A DNA stretch of 64,000 nucleotides from the NCBI RefSeq assembly GCF_900660725.1, contig NZ_LR215044.1, positions 648,141 to 712,140 of the forward strand. Reading direction: 5' to 3'. Below the pieces are notes generated by a model. It ran no database searches. It saw only the letters and a list, made by a program, of their open reading frames with translations, and had not been told where the DNA came from. The DNA is from Mycoplasmopsis arginini (GTDB lineage Bacteria; Bacillota_I; Bacilli_A; Mycoplasmatales; Metamycoplasmataceae). Positions within the stretch are counted from its first letter, which is position 1, and each line of letters starts with the position of its first letter. Shown piece after piece: positions 38,284 through 48,351 of this stretch. The translations under genes and the position numbers were made by a program.

Positions 38284-38928
38284 TTATTTTGTACTTCAAT
38301 CAATTTCTTTTTTACCTAATTGTTTTAGTTTGTCATTAATTTTCTTAAAAACATTACTTCCAATAAAACCTCTTCAACAAGAAAGCGGCGAAGGATGAGG
38401 AGTTTTAAAAATTAAATCTTCATTTACATTAAGTTCTTTAATAAAATCAAAAGCATCTTTTCCCATAGTTAAGAACAAAGTATTAGGTTTTATTAAAATC
38501 AATTTCTTTAATAAGTTAATGTTAAATATTTCTCATCCAATATTCTTGTGAGAAAGAGTTTTATTTTCCTCTGTTGTTAAAATTGTATTCAAAAGTAAAA
38601 CGCCCTGATTTTTTCAAGCACTTAAATTATTGGTTAAAAAAGTTGAATTCGGATAAGAGTTTTTAATTTCTAAAAAAATATTTTTGAGTGAAGCCGGAGT
38701 TTTTAAGTTGTTGGTAGAAAAAGCAAGGCCATCAGCATTATTATTAGTCGGATATGGATCTTGACCAATAATAACAAGTTTTAAATTATCAAAATCGAAA
38801 TTATCAAAAGCAGCAAAAATTAATTCTTTGCTTGGCACAAAATTATCTTTTGATATCACTTTTTCAATATTCTCTCAATATTTTTCTTTCTTTTGAGAGG
38901 ATAAAAAATCTATAAAGTTAAACTTCAT
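38284..38928 (-). CDS. ung: Uracil-DNA glycosylase
   Basis: Ung removes uracil from DNA in base-excision repair. The 214-residue product contains VIIGQDPYPTNNNADGLAFS (water-activating Asp in GQDPYP), the middle block NQGVLLLNTILTT and the DNA-intercalating loop TPHPSPLSCWRGF. The length is typical. Its start lies inside the fmt 3' end (11-bp overlap), so the two are coupled. Several TGA Trp are present. A terminator follows. Confidence 0.96.
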
Positions 38929-39772
38929 AAATAACCTTTTTCTTTCCTTCAAATTGATATTCAATTAAGTATAAAAAACCATCTAAGAATTCAATTTTAA
39001 TTGGTGTTTTTATTTTTGATAAGCTAGCTCTAAAAATTTTTAATCTTTTATTGTTATAAATAATAAAAGCACCTGGCTGATCATTAAAAGCTCTTATTTT
39101 ATTTAATGCTTGTTGGCAAGTTATATTTGTAAAAAGTTCCGCTTCTTCATTTTGAATTTTAGGCGCAAAAGTAACTAATTCTTCATTTTGAATTTTACGT
39201 TCAAAATTGTTGTTGTAAATTTCTTCAAGTCAATTGCCAATAACTAATGATGTTTTCTTTGCAAGTTTATCAAAAAGTTCTAAGGCAGTATCTTCTGCTT
39301 TTATTTTAATTTGAAATGATTTAAGAATATCGCCGGCATCCATTCTATCAATCATTTCTATTAAGGAAACCCCCGTTATTTGGTCGTTATTTAATAAAGT
39401 ATATTGAATTGGTGACGCGCCACGATATTTTTCCAACAAACTCCCATGGACATTTAATGCCAATTTTTTAGGTAAACTTAAAATGCTATTTGGAATAAAT
39501 TGACCAAATGATGCTGTTATAAAAAAGTCAAATTCTAATAATTTTAAGTCTTCATAAATTTCTTTAATTTTATTTGGTTGAAAAATTTTTAAACCAAACT
39601 CATTAGCTAATTGTGCTATTGGGGTCAAAATAATATTTTTATTTCTATCCATTTTTTTGTTTGGTTGGCTTATCAAACAAAGCACTTCAAATCTTGAATC
39701 CAAAATTAATGATTTAAAAATTGTTTTTGAAAATTCACCTGTTCCAGCTAAAACTATTCTAATTTTTTTCAT
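38918..39772 (-). CDS. fmt: Methionyl-tRNA formyltransferase
   Basis: Fmt formylates the initiator Met-tRNA. The 284-residue product has the N-terminal formyltransferase fold with LAGTGEFS near residues 7-14. FDFFITASFGQFIP and LNVHGSLLEKYRGASPIQ carry the family active-site Asn-His and SLL-x-YRG signature. DRMDAGDIL follows. The C-terminal OB domain is short. This indicates that the organism uses formylmethionine. It is cotranscribed with ung. Confidence 0.95.
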
Positions 39773-39808
39773 AAAAAAATTATACTTGATAAATAGGATT
39801 AAAATAAA

Positions 39809-39828
39809 AAGCCAATTATTATTGGCTT
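39809..39828 (-). terminator. Intrinsic terminator of the HExxHH protein gene
   Basis: Stem AAGCCAAT / ATTGGCTT with tetraloop TATT; on the minus strand it runs into TTTTTATTTTA. It overlaps the stop of the gene. Confidence 0.75.
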
Positions 39829-41896
39829 AATAATTTTCGATTGAATAATAATATTTTTTATCATTAGTGTCTAAAGACATTTTAAATACTTCATATTCTA
39901 GTGAGTTAATATGTTGTGATTCTGATTTTCGATAAGTTGTTGTGCGTCGTTTATTATTTTGGTATCTTGTAAAGAAGTTGTTCCCCATATTATTTCAATT
40001 ATTATCATTTAATAACGAGAATATTTCCTTGTTATCTTTTAGATTCAAGTCATATTCTCCATTATTATCTAAATCAATTCAGAGTTTAATATCAAATTTC
40101 TTATTTTTAAATTTAGATTTTAAAGTATTTTTATTAATGTTATTTATAAAATAAGAAACATATTGATAATCTTTATTAAATAAATCAGGATAAATTCAAG
40201 ATTCATCTCAGTAGTCTTCTTGTTTTGTATTATCCTTGTGATATTGAAAAATTGAGTTTCATTTCTTTTTACTTATAAAGTTATAATCATTAATATTATA
40301 ATCAAGTGACATAAAGTTGTTTTTGTCGTCCTTATCTACTAAAAATATTTTAGATTTTACATTATCTAATTTCTTACTTTCTAATAGTTTTTTAGGTAAT
40401 TGAAAATAACCACCAAAATTAATATAATCCTTTTTATTATTATTTAAATTATAATTTGTAAAACTTATTAATTCACCTCAACCCATTAAATCGATATAGG
40501 CCTTAAATAATCCTTTTTGTCTAGAATCACCGACATTTTTAAAAGGTTTTTCATAGGTGTTAGTTTCGTGATTTAAAATATTAGATTTAAAATTCTCTAT
40601 TTGATCTTTAAAAACTCAGTTTGAAGCGAAAGTAACTAATTCTCGATCAAGAGGGTAGGTAGTTTTTTGTAAAAAAGCCAGGTTTTTTAAAATATCATCA
40701 CCAGCGGCATTAAAAATTAAGCCTGGTAATTTTTTATTTTCTTTTTGGAAGTAAAAGAAGTTTTCAGTCAAGCTACGGCTAGGATTATAAAATCAAGCAT
40801 TTGGCCCTAAAGATAATTTAATAATTTCTCTTGGAAAAAGCTCAGTCATTGAAAATGTATATCTAATAGTTTTAATTGAAGTTGGAGAAGAAAAAGTAAT
40901 TCCTTGATATTTATTGTTATTAAAGAAATATTTCTTGCTATCTAAAATTTCATATTTTTTCTTTTCACTTAAATCAATATTAACATTTGCAGCTCTAAAT
41001 AAATCATTAGCACTAAAAAAGCGATAAACAGGAATCTGATCTTTATCGTAGTAAAAATCCTCATTACTTCTTAATAAACGATTATCCCCGGCATTTCCAA
41101 TGTAATTAAGATTAAATCTAAATTCACTTAAAAATTTTTCATTGTTTACTTCAAAGTGTTTATGATCATGATCACCATCGTACTCAATTAAGTCATTGTT
41201 AGAAAGTGGATCATCTCTTTTGATTGCTTTATTATACATATTATCAATATGATGAGTATATTCATGCATTAGGACGCCAAAAATCATTTCAACCCTTTTT
41301 TCTACTGGCTTACTTAGTAATTCTAGGTTTTCATCCAAAATGCCCTTAAGGAAAATAAAAATTTCTTTTGAAGAAGGAAAATACGCGCCATTAGTTCTAT
41401 CATCGGAAATATGAGAATTATTAACATTAATATTTATAAGTTTAACAGCATTAATTTCAGGTCCAAAAATTGCACGTTTTTTAAACATATCATTTAATAG
41501 TTTTAAACCTTTTTGCCCTAAGAAATATATTGGATTATTATTTTTATCTTTAGCTACAGGTTTTTCTAAAAAAGATAAATTCCCAATAACAAAGTTTTTA
41601 TTTAAATCATTTGAATCATTTGTATCTTTTCTATTGAAAATTAAAGCATTATCTGATTCTCTTTTTTCTATTACAATATTTTTGCTTTTGTTAATTTCAA
41701 CATTATCTTCACCATCTTGATTTTCATCAGGATTTAAGGGAGTTATTCCTCCTTCGTCTGAGTGTTGGGCTTTATTTTTTTTAAAAATTGCATTGTAAGT
41801 AAAATAACCAGCAGTACCTAAAAAACCTAAAGTAACTGCACTAATAAATAGTCCTAATAAAAATTTTCCAAATTTTGATTTTTGTTTTTCTGCCAT
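39827..41896 (-). CDS. Membrane-anchored putative zinc metalloprotease (HExxHH)
   Basis: The 689-residue product has a short basic N-terminus, one membrane helix at about residues 12-33 (LLGLFISAVTLGFLGTAGYF), then a long hydrophilic domain facing outward. MHEYTHHID at 210-218 is a zincin-type HExxH motif (His211, Glu212, His215) with an extra His216. Acidic candidates for a third ligand follow (DGDHDHKHFE, FLSEFRF). The C-terminal half is rich in Asn, Lys, Tyr and Trp (mostly TGA). I do not recognise a named family. It could be a surface protease or a structural protein in which the motif arose by chance. It lies between terminators, divergent from rsmD. Confidence 0.7.
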
Positions 41897-41984
41897 ATTA
41901 TTTTCCCTTCATTAATTACCCATTTATAATAGAAAAATTATAAATATTTAATAAGTTAAATATTACACTATTTTTATAAATTAT

Positions 41985-41990
41985 TATAAT
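41985..41990 (+). promoter_or_regulatory. -10 box giving a leaderless rsmD mRNA
   Basis: TATAAT lies 7 nt before the rsmD ATG and no ribosome site is present. Confidence 0.55.
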
Positions 41991-41997
41991 TATTATT

Positions 41998-42546
41998 ATG
42001 TTAAGAATTATTGCAGGAAAATACCGTTCAAGAATATTAAAACAACCATCAAAAACTACAACAAGACCAACTGTTGATCGTGCTAAGGAAGCAATTTTTT
42101 CTTCAATCCAATTTGATATTGAAGGTAAAGAATTTTTAGATATATTTTCAGGATCGGGTTCTTTTTGTTTAGAAGCATTATCAAGAGGTGCTAAAAAAGC
42201 AACTTGTGTTGAAAAAGATCGCGCTGCATATAAAATTATTTTAGAAAATAAAGCAAGTTTAAACGAGGAAAACTTACAGGTCTTTAACACTGATGCTTTA
42301 ACTTTTTTACAGAAAAATTTAGAGAAGAAATTTGATTTTGTTTATTTAGATCCTCCTTTTATTGAGAAGGAGTTACTGGTTAAATGTATTGATATTTTAA
42401 CAGAAAATGGGATGATAAAATTGGAAGGTCAGATTATTGTCGAAACAGATTGACAAGATTTTTTATATGAAAAAAATGGCTTTGAAATTGTAAAAATGAA
42501 GAAATATGGAAAAATATATATTTACTTTATTAGAAGAAAATCATAG
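41998..42546 (+). CDS. rsmD: 16S rRNA (guanine966-N2)-methyltransferase
   Basis: RsmD methylates G966 of 16S rRNA. The 182-residue product starts LRIIAGKYRSR and has RPTVDRAKEAIFSS, the SAM site FLDIFSGSGSFCLEALSRGA and the catalytic motif YLDPPF. Length and motifs are standard. One Trp is TGA. It is probably leaderless, with TATAAT 7 nt before the ATG. gmk follows after 67 nt with its own ribosome site. Confidence 0.95.
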
Positions 42547-42613
42547 CAAAAATGTATAATTGATTATTAATATAATAATTTGTCTTAATTTAAAAATAAA
42601 TAAGGAGAAAAAT

Positions 42614-43237
42614 ATGGAGAAAAAGTTAATTATTTTTACTGGTCCTTCTGGTGTTGGAAAAGGCACTGTAGAACAAAGTTTATTTACTAATCAAGATTTA
42701 AAATTAAAATTGTCAGTTTCAATCACTACAAGAAAACCACGTGAAGGTGAAATTGATGGTGTTCATTATTATTTTGTTCCAAGCGAAACTTTTGAAACTT
42801 TCATTGAAGAAAATAAACTATTAGAGTATTCAAAACATTTTGATAATTATTACGGAACTTTATATTCAGAAATTTCAAATATTCTTAGTTCTGGAAAAAT
42901 TCCATTTTTAGAAATTGAAACAAACGGAGCAAAACAAATAATTGAAAAATATCGTAAAGAAGGAAGAGAAGATGAAATTTGTTCAATTTTCTTAATGCCA
43001 CCTTCATTAACTGAACTTGAAAGAAGAATTGAAACAAGAAATACAGAAACATATGATTTAATTTTAAAAAGATTAGACAAGGCAAGAGAAGAGATTATTC
43101 TTTCATCAATGTTTAAATATGTAGTTGTGAATAATTCAATCGAAGACACAGTTAATAAAATTAAAGAAATCATTAAAGATAACTTTGCTCATATAATTGA
43201 AGCTAATGATCAAGGCGAAGCTGGTAGGAAGGCATAG
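42614..43237 (+). CDS. gmk: Guanylate kinase
   Basis: Gmk phosphorylates GMP to GDP. The 207-residue product has the P-loop FTGPSGVGKGT near residues 8-18, SITTRKPREGE with GVHYYFV, and the GMP-binding Tyr segment NYYGTLY. The C-terminal lid reads RRIETRNTE. The ATG at 42614 follows AAGGAG by 7 nt; an in-frame upstream ATG would add a non-conserved segment. It heads gmk-prpC-prkC-rsgA-rpe, an order common in Firmicutes and mollicutes. prpC starts 5 nt after its stop. Confidence 0.97.
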   Translation: MEKKLIIFTGPSGVGKGTVEQSLFTNQDLKLKLSVSITTRKPREGEIDGVHYYFVPSETFETFIEENKLLEYSKHFDNYYGTLYSEISNILSSGKIPFLEIETNGAKQIIEKYRKEGREDEICSIFLMPPSLTELERRIETRNTETYDLILKRLDKAREEIILSSMFKYVVVNNSIEDTVNKIKEIIKDNFAHIIEANDQGEAGRKA

Positions 43238-43242
43238 GATAA

Positions 43243-43989
43243 ATGGATTATATTATTAAAACTGATAAAGGAAAATTTCGAAAAGAAAATCAAGATAATG
43301 CTTCAATTGCTTTTTTGGGCGATTGAAGTCTTGCAGTTTTATGTGATGGAATGGGAGGCCATTTTGGGGGTTCGCTATGTTCACAAAAAACTATAGACTA
43401 TCTTTTCAAATACTTTTATGAACGTTTTAATAAGGATATAAATTTCGATGATAAAAAATCTATTAATAAATGATTTAATAACGCGTTAAGCTATGTTAAA
43501 AAATCATTAAAGAAAATTGTTGAAGATAATAAAGATTATGAAGACATGGGGACAACTTTAACAGCTGCCCTGGTTTTTAATTTAAATAAAGAAGCTTATA
43601 TATTTAATATTGGTGATTCAAGGACCTATGCTTATAATGGGTTACTTCATCAGATAACTACAGACCAAAATCTATTGCATCAACTTGTTAAAATTAAGAA
43701 TGTTGACATTGAATCTGCCAAATTATTACCTGATGCTAATAAATTAGTAAGTTGTTTAGGACCTAAAAAGACAATGAAGTGCGATAGTTTTTTATTAAAA
43801 AGTGATGAGAAAGTAAAATACTTATTATTGACCTCAGATGGTGTACATGATTATATTGATAAACCAAATATTGAACAAATATTGCAAGATAAAAAATTAG
43901 ATTTAGAATCAAAATGTACAAAGTTAATAAAAATTGCTAAAACAAATATGTCAAAAGACAATCTTACTGTTTTATTGTTGGAGTTTTAA
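43243..43989 (+). CDS. prpC: PP2C-type protein phosphatase
   Basis: This metal-dependent Ser/Thr phosphatase (248 residues) reverses the action of the adjacent kinase. Its motifs are KTDKGKFRKENQDN, LCDGMGGHFGG with metal Asp, DMGTTLTAAL, FNIGDSRTY, LTSDGVHDY and SKDNLTVLL. All main PP2C metal-binding Asp residues are present. It starts 5 nt after gmk and stops 2 nt before the kinase. Two or more Trp are TGA. Confidence 0.95.
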
Positions 43990-43991
43990 AT

Positions 43992-44996
43992 ATGTTAAAA
44001 AGATTAGATAAATATGATAATGTTAACAAACACTTTGAAGACTTTGTTTTAATTGGAAGTGGCGGATACGGCGAGGTTTATTCAGCAACTTTCAAAAAAA
44101 CAGGTAAAAGAATGGCAATTAAAATATTAACTGTATTTGATGCAACCAAAAAAGAAGTTAATCAAATAAGATTCAAAAATGAATGTAATGTACTAAAAAC
44201 AATAAACTCTAAAAACGTTGTGCGAATGATTGGTTATTATGTTAGTGAAAACGAATCTTATTATGCAATGGAATTAATTAAAGGTATTAATTTAAGAAGT
44301 TTAATTTCTAAGTATAAAAAAATTCCCGTTGAAGAGGCGGTAAGGATAGCGAGAGAAATTTGCGAAGGCTTAGCTGACATTCATTTAGCAAATGTTATTC
44401 ATCGGGATTTAAAACCAAGTAATATCCTAATTGAATCAGAGACAAACACTGTTAAATTAATTGATTTTGGAATTTCTTTAAGCGATGATTCTTTAAGGGT
44501 AACCGCAGATAATAAAACTGTTGGTTCGGTTCAATATCTTGCTCCTGAAATTCCTACAAGAAGTCAAACAGCATCAATTCAAAGTGATATTTATGCTTTT
44601 GGAATGATTCTTTATGAAATGTTGGCAGGTCATCCTGTATATCAAGGAATTGATGCTCAAGCAGTGCTATTATTACAAATTAATGGCGAAATACCACCAT
44701 TAGAAGGTGTAGGTAAAACAATACCACAAGCAGTTGAAAATATTATTATCCGCTGTACAGCAAAAAACCCATCAGATCGATATAAGAATTGTGTGGAAAT
44801 AATAAGTGATTTAAATCATTGTTTACAGCCACAAGCAGCTTTAGAAAAACGTTTGGATTTATCAAACAAGGATGTTAATAAAAAAAGAAAAATTAGTAAA
44901 TCTTTAACAATAGCCTTAATAACTTTAGGCTCTAGTGCTGCAGTTGGATTATTAATTTATTTAATTATTTTTTTAGTAGATTATTTTAAAAAGTAA
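43992..44996 (+). CDS. prkC: Ser/Thr protein kinase (PrkC-like, no PASTA domains)
   Basis: The 334-residue Hanks-type kinase has the glycine loop IGSGGYGEVY, the ATP-binding Lys in MAIKIL, catalytic HRDLKPSNIL, the DFG segment and the APE-type LAPE. A single membrane helix near the C-terminus (residues ~300-330, LTIALITLGSSAAVGLLIY) leaves almost no external part, so the PASTA sensor domains of Firmicute PrkC are missing, as expected without peptidoglycan. It is paired with PP2C just upstream. Confidence 0.94.
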   Translation: MLKRLDKYDNVNKHFEDFVLIGSGGYGEVYSATFKKTGKRMAIKILTVFDATKKEVNQIRFKNECNVLKTINSKNVVRMIGYYVSENESYYAMELIKGINLRSLISKYKKIPVEEAVRIAREICEGLADIHLANVIHRDLKPSNILIESETNTVKLIDFGISLSDDSLRVTADNKTVGSVQYLAPEIPTRSQTASIQSDIYAFGMILYEMLAGHPVYQGIDAQAVLLLQINGEIPPLEGVGKTIPQAVENIIIRCTAKNPSDRYKNCVEIISDLNHCLQPQAALEKRLDLSNKDVNKKRKISKSLTIALITLGSSAAVGLLIYLIIFLVDYFKK

Positions 44997-45006
44997 AGAA
45001 GGTAAA

Positions 45007-45855
45007 GTGGAAAAAGGCAAAATTGTTAAATCAGTAGCAGGCTTTTATGATGTTAAATCATTTGAAGATAAAAAAGTTTACCGTGTACGCGGTTCGGGTA
45101 AATTAAGACTTTTAGATATGAAACCTATTGTTGGTGATAATGTTGAATTTGAAAAAGATGGTTTGATTCATCATATTTTAGGTAGAAAAAATTTCTTTAT
45201 TCGTCCTAAAATAGCAAATGTTGATCAGGCAATTGTAGTCATGTCATTAGTTGAACCCGAATTTAGTTCACAATTAGTTGATAAATTTTTAATAATTATT
45301 GAGAACAAAAATGTTGAACCGATTATTGTTTTAACTAAAAAAGATTTAACCTCAACATCAAAGATTAACTATTACAAAGATCAAGGCTATAAAGTGTTTG
45401 AAATCAACTATGAAGATAATACTGGATTTGATGGGTTATGTGAATTATTTAGACATAAAACAAGTTTTTTTGTTGGACAAACGGGAGTTGGTAAAACAAC
45501 ATTAATTAACTATTTAGCTAAAACTAATTTTGAAACACAGGCTATTTCAAAAGCTCTAAATCGTGGTAAACATACCACTCGCGAAGTTAGTCTAATTGAC
45601 TTTGGTGGTGGTGAAATAATTGACACTCCGGGTTTTTCATCAATTGAATTTGATTTAACAATTGATGAAATGCCAATAGCATTTAATTCATTTAGAGAAG
45701 CTTCAGTATTTTGTAAATTTAGAGGTTGTAGACATTATCATGAAAAATTAGAAGATTGCGAAGTTAAAAAAAGAGTTGAAAGTGGAGTAATTAAAAAAGA
45801 AAGATATGACAACTACATTAGTTTCATTAAACGTATGCTTGAACCAATGTATTAA
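45007..45855 (+). CDS. rsgA: Ribosome small-subunit GTPase RsgA
   Basis: RsgA is a circularly permuted GTPase that helps mature the 30S subunit. The 282-residue product has an N-terminal OB domain (YRVRGSGKLR), G4 LTKKDL, G1 FVGQTGVGKTTLIN, the switch segment KHTTREVSL, G3 DTPGFSS and a C-terminal zinc site (VFCKFRGCRHYHE with a later Cys). The start is GTG at 45007, because GTGGAAAAAGGC continues the conserved N-terminus and GAAGGTAAA lies just upstream. The ten-base gap after prkC indicates cotranscription. Confidence 0.95.
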   Translation: MEKGKIVKSVAGFYDVKSFEDKKVYRVRGSGKLRLLDMKPIVGDNVEFEKDGLIHHILGRKNFFIRPKIANVDQAIVVMSLVEPEFSSQLVDKFLIIIENKNVEPIIVLTKKDLTSTSKINYYKDQGYKVFEINYEDNTGFDGLCELFRHKTSFFVGQTGVGKTTLINYLAKTNFETQAISKALNRGKHTTREVSLIDFGGGEIIDTPGFSSIEFDLTIDEMPIAFNSFREASVFCKFRGCRHYHEKLEDCEVKKRVESGVIKKERYDNYISFIKRMLEPMY

Positions 45856-45872
45856 TTTATAAAGGAGATATT

Positions 45873-46523
45873 ATGAAAAAAATTAGTCCATCAATATTAG
45901 ATGTTTCAAAAGATGAATTAATTAATTATGTTAATAAACTAATTGAATGAAATATTAACAATGTTCATTATGATGTTATGGATCAAGAATTTGTTCCCAA
46001 TCAAGCTTTATCATATAAAGAAATAGAACAAATTTATAATAAATGCCCAAAACATCAAATGGATATTCATCTAATGGTCAAAGATATAAATTATTATTAT
46101 GATTTATTTAAAAAGTTTGATGCAATTCTTACTTTTCATTATGAAGCCTTTAAAAATGAAAACCAAATCCAAAAATTAATAAAACAAGCAAAAAAAGACA
46201 ATGTAAAAATTGGGATAGCTTTTAATCCAGATACAGAAGTTGATAAAATTTTACCCTTACTTAAAAATTTTGATTTAGTTCTACCAATGAGTGTATATCC
46301 TGGTAGAGGTGGCCAAAGTTTTATTGAGAATACATATACAAAAGTAAAAATGTTAAAAGAATATATTGATAAAAATAATTTAAATACTATTATTGAAATT
46401 GATGGTGGAGTTAAAGATTTTAACATTAAAAAATGTTTTGATTCTGGCGTTGATTTAGCTGTTGTGGGATCTTTCTTAGTCAAAAATTTTTCTAAAGAAA
46501 CAATTGATAAATTATTAGAATAA
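45873..46523 (+). CDS. rpe: Ribulose-phosphate 3-epimerase
   Basis: This enzyme interconverts ribulose-5-phosphate and xylulose-5-phosphate. The 216-residue TIM barrel shows ISPSILDV, HYDVMDQEFVPN (metal His and catalytic Asp), MDIHLMV, FHYEAF, MSVYPGRGGQSF, and IDGGV with the second catalytic Asp, then GSFLVK. The usual Gly-Gln-Lys-Phe variant GGQSF is acceptable. AAAGGAGATA precedes the ATG, 17 nt after rsgA. It closes the gmk-to-rpe cluster. Confidence 0.96.
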
Positions 46524-46550
46524 TCTAGCTTAAATAAAAAAGGAAACAAT

Positions 46551-47919
46551 ATGATTGATAATAAAAAACAAGAAGAAAGAAAAAAACTTCATAATTCTAT
46601 TTGAAAAATAGCTGAAGAGTTGCGTGGATCAGTAGATGGTTGAGATTTTAAACAATATGTTTTAGTTACGCTTTTTTACCGTTTTATTTCCGAAAATATC
46701 ACAAAATATATCAATGATAATGAACGTGAAGCAGGTAATACTGCTTTTGATTATGCCTTAATATCTGATCAGGATGCAATTAATTCTAAAGAAACATTAA
46801 TAAAAGAAAAAGGTTTCTTTATTAAACCTTCTTCATTATTTATTAATGTTGTTAAAAATGGTCAAGATAATGAAAATTTAAATGAAATATTAAATAATAT
46901 TTTCAAAGAAATAGAAAGTTCGGCTATTGGAACAGCTTCTGAAGAAGATTTTAAAGGTTTATTTAGTGATATGGATACCAATAACACTCGTTTAGGAGCA
47001 ACGGTTATTGAAAGAAATAAAAAACTATATAGCATTTTAAAACATATCTCAGATTTAGAATTAGGAAATTATCAAGATAATACTATTGATGTATTTGATG
47101 ATGCTTATGAGTTTTTAATGGCTATGTATGCATCTTCTGCAGGTAAATCTGGTGGAGAATTTTTTACACCTCAAGAAGTATCTGAGTTATTAGCTAGATT
47201 AACATTGATTAATTTTAATGATGAAAATAAAAAAGATAAAACGGAAATAGATAAAGTATATGACCCATGTTGTGGGTCTGGTTCTTTATTATTAAAATAT
47301 GCAAAAATATTAGGTAAAGAAAATATTAAAGAGTCATTTAGTGGACAAGAAATTAATTTAACAACATATAACTTAGCAAGAATTAATATGTTCTTGCATG
47401 ATATTAATTTTGATAAATTTCATATTCGCCTTGGCGATACCTTGACTAACCCGTTACATATTGATGAAAAACTTTTTGATGCAATTGTTTCTAATCCTCC
47501 TTATTCAATTAAATGAGATGGTGATTCTAATCCGACTTTAATAAATGATGAAAGATTTTCAGTTACAACTTTAGCACCAAAATCAAAAGCTGATTTAGCC
47601 TTTGTTTTACATATGATTAACCATTTATCTGCAGATGGTACAGCAGCAATTGTTGAATTTCCTGGCACACTATATCGTTCTGGGGCTGAGGCTGATATTA
47701 GAAGATGAATGGTTGAAAACAAAAACGTTGTTGATACAGTTATTCAATTACCATCTAACTTATTTTTTGGAACCTCAATTTCAACATGTATTTTTTATTG
47801 ATGCATATAACGAATTTTTAAAAGAAACCAAGACTAATAAATTAACAGAAGAAAATATAACTAAAATTGTTGAATTAACAAATAAATTAAAAGTGTTTTT
47901 CTATAAATTTTTAAACTAA
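46551..47919 (+). pseudogene. hsdM: Broken type I restriction-modification methyltransferase (hsdM)
   Basis: HsdM is the N6-adenine methylase subunit of type I systems. The first 416 codons look normal: [33 protein letters not shown] motif [12 protein letters not shown] (238-244 core) and catalytic NPPY at 315-318. After GTSISTCIF, near 47791, the frame runs into a TAA at 47810, while the shifted frame continues FFIDAYNEF and EENITKIVELTNK, which is the expected downstream sequence, to a stop at 47919. About 15-20 residues before FFIDA are missing, and the C-terminus after ELTNK is replaced. No hsdS or hsdR lies nearby. The methylase is most likely dead; a truncated 419-residue product from 46551 to 47810 remains possible. 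Confidence 0.85.
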
Positions 47920-47944
47920 TTTTAATAATATAAACAAACCTTTT

Positions 47945-47965
47945 ACAGCAAACTTTCTTTGCTGT
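47945..47965 (+). terminator. Intrinsic terminator after the hsdM remnant
   Basis: Stem ACAGCAAA / TTTGCTGT with a 5-nt loop and a following T run. Confidence 0.8.
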
Positions 47966-48069
47966 TTTTATTTTTTAAAAAGTACGCAAATTGAACAAAT
48001 AATAATAAAAATAAAACTTTATAAAATAAATTATAAAAATAGGTAAAATGATTTTAGAAAGGAATAAAT

Positions 48070-48279
48070 ATGTCAGAAAAAAGCAGAACAATTCTAACAC
48101 TTCTATCATTTTTCTTAGGTGGACTAGGAATTGATAGATTTTACGGCGGTAGAATTATTTTGGGAGTACTAAAATTACTTACAGCCGGAGGATTTGGAAT
48201 TTGAGCACTTGTTGACTTTATTTTAGCAGTTTGTGGCGCTCAAAGAGACGGACAAGGTCAATTAATCCGCAAGTGGTAA
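48070..48279 (+). CDS. TM2-domain membrane protein
   Basis: This 69-residue protein has two membrane helices. The segment LLSFFLGGLGIDRFYGGR, followed by ILGVLKLLTAGGFGIWALVDFI, is the TM2 domain, with the conserved Gly-x-Asp-Arg-Phe-Tyr loop between the helices. TM2 proteins are widespread in bacteria and their function is unclear. One Trp is TGA and the last residue is Trp encoded by the rarer TGG. AGAAAGGAA precedes the ATG. It is flanked by terminators and so monocistronic. Confidence 0.9.
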
Positions 48280-48307
48280 ATATTGAAATAATCCTAAAAA
48301 TAAGAAC

Positions 48308-48336
48308 AAAAAAGTTAACGGCATGTTAACTTTTTT
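48308..48336. terminator. Bidirectional intrinsic terminator
   Basis: Stem AAAAAAGTTAAC / GTTAACTTTTTT with a 5-nt loop between the convergent TM2 and S41 genes. Confidence 0.85.
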
Positions 48337-48351
48337 ATATTTAATTTCTTA

